From: Globodera rostochiensis
Taxonomy: Eukaryota > Nematoda > Chromadorea > Rhabditida > Heteroderidae
DNA: 64,000 nucleotides
Direction: 5' to 3'
NCBI GenBank assembly: GCA_018350325.1
Contig: JAEVLN010000010.1
Coordinates: 62,001 to 126,000, forward strand
Within the stretch, counting starts at the first letter, position 1; each line of letters starts with the position of its first letter. Shown piece by piece: positions 58,832-64,000 of the stretch. A model generated the notes under the pieces. It was not told the origin of the DNA, ran no database searches, and was given only the letters and a program-made list of their open reading frames with translations. The position numbers were made by a program, and so were the translations under genes.

Positions 58832-60049
58832 GGTGAAGATGTTGTTTTTTCGCATATTGATCGCGCGGTCTTTATGGGGTTGAAATGTTTGACAATGTCT
58901 GTTGTTGAAAATAAAGTTATTCGTTCTCTTGAAGGTGACTTGGAATTAAAACCAATTAAACTTAACTTAATGATTATAAATACTTTTTGATAAAAAAAAA
59001 ACATGTTTCTATAATCACCTAACAATTCATTCAACACGCTTTTGGAAGCACCGAAGGTGCCATTTCTTTACTGTCTTGCCATTTGACACTTGAATTTTCA
59101 GTTACGCTCGTCGCAAAATCAAATGAACGGTGATTAAAACATTCTAAATTCGCCAGCATCTTTTTCCTTTTTTTCAAATTGTTATGAATGAGTGAGTGTG
59201 CCTGAAGATAACAGAATACGTCCCGAGAACAGGAATTTGTTTAACTTTAAACTAATGTTAGCACCCCGAGGGGGTTGAGATTTTTGGGGTTTGGATTTAC
59301 AAGATGTTGGAACGATATTTGCATTGAAACCAATCACTGCCGAAACCAAGCTTCTACTTGTATTTTTATGGTCTGTCAATAACGGTGAGGCAAATTACAA
59401 TTTAACGAAATAATTGGCCAAAGTCGAGAGTGCGAATGGCCGAGGCGGCAAGCGGTGGATAAGGAAGAATTGTGGAGAGTTCGGTTAACCCAATCCTTAA
59501 CTAAAAATTTTCTTGGGAAGATGGGAAAAATGTTCAAATATTTTTTTTTTATTTAGTTTTTCAAACTTGGCACTGAATCTTGCATATTGTGATAAATCCA
59601 TTTAAAATAAATAAATTTAAATTGAAAATAAAATATAGCAACTCATTATCCTTGAAAAATTGGTCCAATTCGGTATGAATTGCTTATTCCTTTTGAACAC
59701 CTTAAAACAGGGTAAACTAATTTTAATCACAATTTAAACAAAAATAAATTTGTTGGTCACACACTTTACAACAGAAAAATTTCTCTTTTTTTGTTTGATG
59801 AACGAATGAATCACAGCCATAAATTTGCTAATATGCAATAGCCAAATGGGAAGTGAAAAAGTGTGGTGGACAAAAAACTTTGTCATCACTTTGGACGTCG
59901 CTCGTTTATCCCAATCACTTTTTCGTGTTCCTGATTTTATCGGAAATATTCTATAAATTAAATTTACATTAAAAGTTAAAATAAAACAATTAAATTAAAT
60001 TAATTAACATTATTATTATTAAATATTTAACGAATTCCATTTATAAAAG
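58832..60049. other. Intergenic, no supported gene
   Basis: AT-rich sequence with scattered open frames but no splice-consistent exons. It should include the promoter of the secreted protein gene at 60050. Confidence 0.6.
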
Positions 60050-63000
60050 ATGCTAATCGCCTCCCGACTAGTCGCTATTTTGGCTACTTTATTCACTTTC
60101 TCACGTCGAATTGCCGCTAAGCATCAAAAAAGGTAATAATAAAATGTTTTCGAATCTTTAAAAATATTCTTTAAAAAATTTAAAAATCATATTTTGAATA
60201 AAAGTCTTTTTAGCGTTTATCTGAGCGCTCCCGACCAAACTCATTTTGAGTCGGCATACAATGCCATGGACCAATGCGTCAAAAAAGAAATGCTCCATGA
60301 TGACCGAACAATTTTATTCGCATTGAAATTTAAATTGGCCAGAAAATGTGTCAATGCGTAAGTATTAAAAGCATTTTTTTGCTTTCAAAAATCAGTAATT
60401 AATTAATTTTAATTTATTTATTATTTTTTTGTTAACTTTAGTATGCTAATCTGCTACCCTGGGGCGTTGGACATCAATGCAACCAAATTTATCTATGGCA
60501 TGGTGCCGGCCATTCAGTTTAGAGTCGCAAATCAGCCCGGGGTAAAAATGTAAAAGTAGTGAAAACATTTTAATTATATAGATTAACATGTTTAAAAAGA
60601 ATTCAAATAAACCAAATGATTGACAGAATGACGTGGCCAAGAAATGTGCGGAAAAGCAACAATTGGAGTGCAAAAATGGCATAGAAACTGACAAAATGTG
60701 GTGCAGCATTGCTTGGCATGGCCTCAGAGTGAGCCAACCAAACGACATGTCGACCCAATTTCTTCTGGAGCTGTCCATCACCAATAAACCGTTCAAAAAA
60801 AAGCTAAAATAAATATTTAAATATATTTTAAATATTTTATAGATACGAATTTGTTTTGCATGCGAAAGAGTTCAGCATTGTTTTTGGGGATCAGCACAGC
60901 CTGGTGACGCATTTGCGAGACGAAAAGGGTAGGGGGATGATTTGAAAGACTTTTTTAAACCCTTTACGTCAGGGATGTGTATCGAATCGTATCGTATCAT
61001 CGTATCGTATCATCGTATCGTATCGTATCATCGTATCGTAATCGTAAATATCGTAATTAGAGCCATATCGTATCATATCGTATTTTCGCTAAAATCACGC
61101 GTATCGTAATTTTTGAGACCCCAGATTTGGGAGGGGGGTCGGCGGTGCCGATAGGCGCCGCCGGAGAGAAGTAAAGCACCAAAAAAAATTTTCATTTTCA
61201 TTGCGAATTTTTTAAGAATTAAAAAGAAAAATTGGAAATTTCTACCGAAAACAAATTTTTTTTTTGAATTTTGCACGGCTAGAAAAAAATATCGTATCGT
61301 ACGTAATCGTAAATCGTAATTTTGGCCATATCGTGTATCGTAAAAAAAATTGTTTCGTAATTTGGTGTATCGTAAATCGTGTATCGTATTTTGAGTAGAC
61401 GATATCCACATTCCTGCTTTACGTACCAAAAATTGATTTATTAAAAATGTTCAAGCAGTAGTTTAAACGGAAATCAGTAAATTTACGACAATATTTCTAA
61501 TTTATTTATACCATTTTTAATACTTTTTCCAAAATTTGCAGGTGAACGCATCAATCTGTTGCATGGCGAAGACGACGCGATTCGCAATGCGTATTTGGAG
61601 AGAAAAGCTCAAAAAGAAGTCCATCTGAGCAATTACGTGGGCCTTTGGATGCTCGGCCTCGACTTTTTGCCGATGCACGTCCGGGAAACAATGCACATGC
61701 ACGTCTACCGGGACTGCGAGTGCGCGATGCACGCCTGGGTGGGCATTAGGGATGGTCGGGAATTGAAATTTACCGAGAGCCGAGACTCGAGACCGATACC
61801 GAGAGCCAAAAAACCGACAAATTTCTAACGATTCGAGAACCGAGACCGAGACTCTCGAGCATCCCTAGTAGGCATATTTTGCTCATTTCCTCTTCCAAAC
61901 CTGCATTGGCCGAACTTTCTAAATTGAAGCAAAAAGTTAGGAGCTTCAGAGTCAAAATGCTTCTTTCAAAAATTCTAATTAATAGGGATAAGATTTTTAG
62001 GCTTACGCCTATTTTTTGCAGTTTTGTTTTGACGAGTTATGCACGAAAAACATGTTTTTAACCCGAAAATTCTTTGGTTTAACGAGCCTATCCAAGTCCA
62101 AGCCTAAGCCTAAGCCTATTTCGGACTTTTCGAACCTAAAATAGGCCCAAGCCTATTTCGGTATTTGAAGATTTTTGGAGCCTATTTTGGCATTTTTGGC
62201 GACTTTTTTGAACTTTTGTGCCTATTTCGCGCTTTTTCAAAAAATTTCTTAAGAAAAATGAAATAAATTCGAATTTTTCTTGACATGATCACGAATTTTT
62301 TGAAAATTAAAAAATAAATAAATAAATTGATTTTTTTTATCAAAGATTCTTCTTAGAATTTCTTGCTTTTTTAGGCGCCTTTTTGCAATTTTTCTTGCCT
62401 AAAAGTAGCAGCCCTACTGATTGATAAATTACACATGTAAAAAACAATTTTTTAAGCCATTTTTGTTATTTTTACACCCATTTTTTCGAGCTTATTTTTG
62501 CTTATTAACCCGGGGTTTTGGAGCCTATTTTGGCATTTTTTGGAGCTATTTTGGCATTTTTGGAGCCTATTTTGGCATTTTTTGGAGCCTATTTTGGCAT
62601 TTTTGGAGCCTATTTTGGCATTTTTTGGAGCCTATTTTGGCATTTTTTGGAGCCTATTTTGGCATTTTTTGGAGCCTATTTTGGCATTTTTTGGAGCCTA
62701 TTTTGGCATTTTTTGGAGCCTATTTTGGCATTTTTTGGAGCCTATTTTGGCATTTTTTGGAGCCTATTTTGGCATTTTTGGAGCCTATTTTAGGCGCCTA
62801 TATCGAGGTTCTTCGAGCCTAAAAATCTCATCCCTACTAATTAAGTTCATTCGGCCCAACGAAAACCCGAAAGAGACCGGCTCCAAAAAGGTTGGAGAGA
62901 TGCCGTACATTCCATCTGAATGTGCCAATTCGGCACAAAACGACAAACTCATCGTAAAAAGTGCCGAACTTGTCGAGACAAAGCCATTGCCTGTGATCAG

Positions 63001-63136
63001 CGGAAAAATTGTGCGAGTGATGTTCCGAGTGAACAAAAACCCAAAATTTGTCGCCTTCCGTTTGGAGGACAAAGACAAACACACAATTTTGGAGATGACC
63101 ATCTCGGGGCATGAGATTGAACTCGTCACGAAACAG
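60050..63136 (+). CDS. Secreted protein of unknown function, runs off the window
   Basis: Exons 60050-60132, 60214-60357, 60442-60541, 60627-60772, 60843-60928, 61542-61738 and 62846-63136 join in phase for 349 codons with no stop; the last donor GTCCAC leads into the satellite at 63196. MLIASRLVAILATLFTFS is a signal peptide. Conserved-looking features are several cysteines (DQCVKK, ARKCVN, MLICYP, AKKCAEKQQLECKNG, WCSIAWHG), suggesting disulfides in the first half, and a beta-rich last exon (GKIVRVMFRVNKNPKFVAFR). That last part faintly recalls a galectin strand pattern, but key residues are not established. Intron 6 contains two hAT-like elements and intron 5 one. Confidence 0.75.
60970..61416. 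mobile_element. hAT-like element with TCGTATCG words
   Basis: Perfect 8-bp duplication CTTTACGT (60962-60969 and 61417-61424). Ends CAGGGATGTGTATCG and CGATATCCACATTCCTG. The two flanks iterate ATCGTATCGTATC; the centre has the hairpin cassette at 61138-61165. In intron 5 of the secreted protein gene. Confidence 0.92.
61747..61867. mobile_element. hAT-like MITE with GAGACCGAGACTCG core
   Basis: Ends TAGGGATG and CATCCCTA. Flanks GTGGGCAT (61739-61746) and GTAGGCAT (61868-61875) match at 7 of 8. The insertion is 8 bp into intron 6, so the duplicated target starts with the splice donor GT itself. Confidence 0.88.
61983..62836. mobile_element. hAT-like element with AGCCTATTTTGGCATTTTTT array
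   Basis: Perfect 8-bp duplication CTAATTAA (61975-61982 and 62837-62844). Ends TAGGGATAAGATTTTTAGGC and GCCTAAAAATCTCATCCCTA are near-perfect 20-bp inverted repeats. About 12 tandem copies of GAGCCTATTTTGGCATTTTT at 62517-62795. Its duplicated target directly abuts the AG acceptor (62845) of the next exon. Confidence 0.93.
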
Positions 63137-63195
63137 GTCCACAATTTTTGCACTAATTTCATTTAGTTTCATTAATGTTATAAATTGTTTAGTGT

Positions 63196-64000
63196 GCTTT
63201 TATTCCGATCGGGGGAATCATCGGCTTCTCCCCCCCCCCAGGGGTTTTTACAATTCATTCCGATCGGTGGGATCAGCGGCTCCCCCCCCCCCCCCAGGGG
63301 TTTTTACAATTCATTCCGATCGGGGGGATCATCGGCTTCTCCCCCCTCCCCCAGGGGTTTTTTACAATTCATTCCGATCGGGGGGATCATCGGCTTCTCC
63401 CCCCTCCCCCAGGGGTTTTTATAATTCATTCCGATCGGGGGGATCATCGGCTTCTCCCCCCTCCCCCAGGGGTTTTTATAATTCATTCCGATCGGAGGGA
63501 TCATCGGCTTCTCCCCCCTCCCCCAGGGGTTTTTTACAATTCATTCCGATCGGGGGGATCATCGGCTTCTCCCCCCTCCCCCAGGGGTTTTTATAATTTA
63601 TTCCGATCGGAGGGATCATCGGCTTCTCCCCCCTCCCCCAGGGGTTTTTATAATTCATTCCGATCGGAGGGATCATCGGCTTCTCCCCCCTCCCCCAGGG
63701 GTTTTTACAATTCATTCCGATCGGGGGGATCATCGGCTTTTCCCTTCCCTCCCTCCCAGGGGTTTTTACAATTCATTCCGATCGGGGGAATCATCGGCTT
63801 TTCCCCTCCCCCCAGGGGTTTTTACAATTCATTCCGATCGGGGGAATCATCGGCTTTTCCCCTCCCCCCAGGGGTTTTTACAATTCATTCCGATCGGGGG
63901 AATCATCGGCTTTTCCCCTCCCCCCAGGGGTTTTTTACAATTCATTCCGATCGGGGGGATCATCGGCTTCTCCCCCCTCCCCCAGGGGTTTTTACAATTC
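63196..64000. repeat. 57-bp satellite array, continuing past the window
   Basis: About 14 copies of a unit with ATTCCGATCGGGGGGATCAT, CGGCTTCTCCCCCCTCCCCC and AGGGGTTTTTACAATTC. Copies differ in poly-C length and by ATAATTC/ACAATTC. The frames open through it are artefacts of the period. It begins 60 bp into the intron after exon 63136. Confidence 0.95.

Noticed and set aside
62421..62822. Phe/Trp-rich repeat proteins (GAYFGIFWSLFWHFLEP)
   Set aside because: Artefact of the 25-bp array inside the hAT-like element at 61983-62836.
63185..63733. Long open frames on both strands through the 57-bp array
   Set aside because: The period is a multiple of three, so frames stay open by repetition; the text is a satellite.

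Overview
This is nuclear DNA from a nematode, most likely a plant-parasitic cyst nematode of the Globodera/Heterodera type (inference). The coding signal lies in short exons split by many small introns. Conserved genes read as animal/nematode orthologues (ribosomal proteins L12 and L23a, a TUG/ASPSCR1-type UBX protein, an innexin, an ATF4-like bZIP). Four introns can only be placed with a GC donor and AG acceptor, a class reported as unusually common in potato cyst nematodes. Several predicted proteins start with a signal peptide and have no recognisable domain. There are no bacterial operons, RBSs or CRISPR arrays.

Layout. 1-3900: a decayed innexin locus (minus strand) with partial tandem copies. 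5588-6693: a small Ala/Gly-rich protein gene. 7312-10786: a 7-exon Pro/Gln-rich gene (minus), broken in this sequence by a transposable element at the end of its second exon. 13373-14034: bZIP exons. 14555-15377: a 111-residue membrane-anchored or secreted protein (minus). 17308-19659: TUG-like UBX protein (minus). 20336-21981: rpl-12. 22676-23717: rpl-23A (minus), tail to tail with rpl-12. 27123 to about 32604: a large multi-pass membrane protein. 33516-36785: a signal-peptide-bearing divergent protein kinase. 37221-39431: a 340-residue cysteine-synthase-type PLP enzyme. 40800-43660: a 492-residue secreted protein. 44046-47825: a seven-transmembrane receptor (minus). 54040-55153 and 57260-58831: tandem paralogues, the first with an F-box-like start. 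60050 onward: another secreted protein, running off the window. For the main multi-exon genes I built exon models by hand; all phases agree and the summed lengths are multiples of three.

The most striking feature is a swarm of short non-autonomous DNA elements. Thirteen were delimited by inverted ends starting CAGGG, TAGGG or relatives (TAGAG, TAGTG). Their 8-bp flanking duplications are perfect (5), 7 of 8 (7) or weak (1), which is the signature of hAT transposons. Their interiors are unusual: each is largely built by iterating one short word and its complement, and the word differs from element to element. A GC-rich hairpin cassette occurs six times in the window, always inside such elements or a fragment of one. 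Minisatellites (16, 31, 36, 40, 42, 57 and 72 bp) fill introns and spacers.

The genes do not form one pathway. The grouping of secreted or membrane proteins (kinase, 492-residue protein, receptor, the protein at 60050) next to a cysteine synthase is suggestive of parasitism biology, but that is inference.
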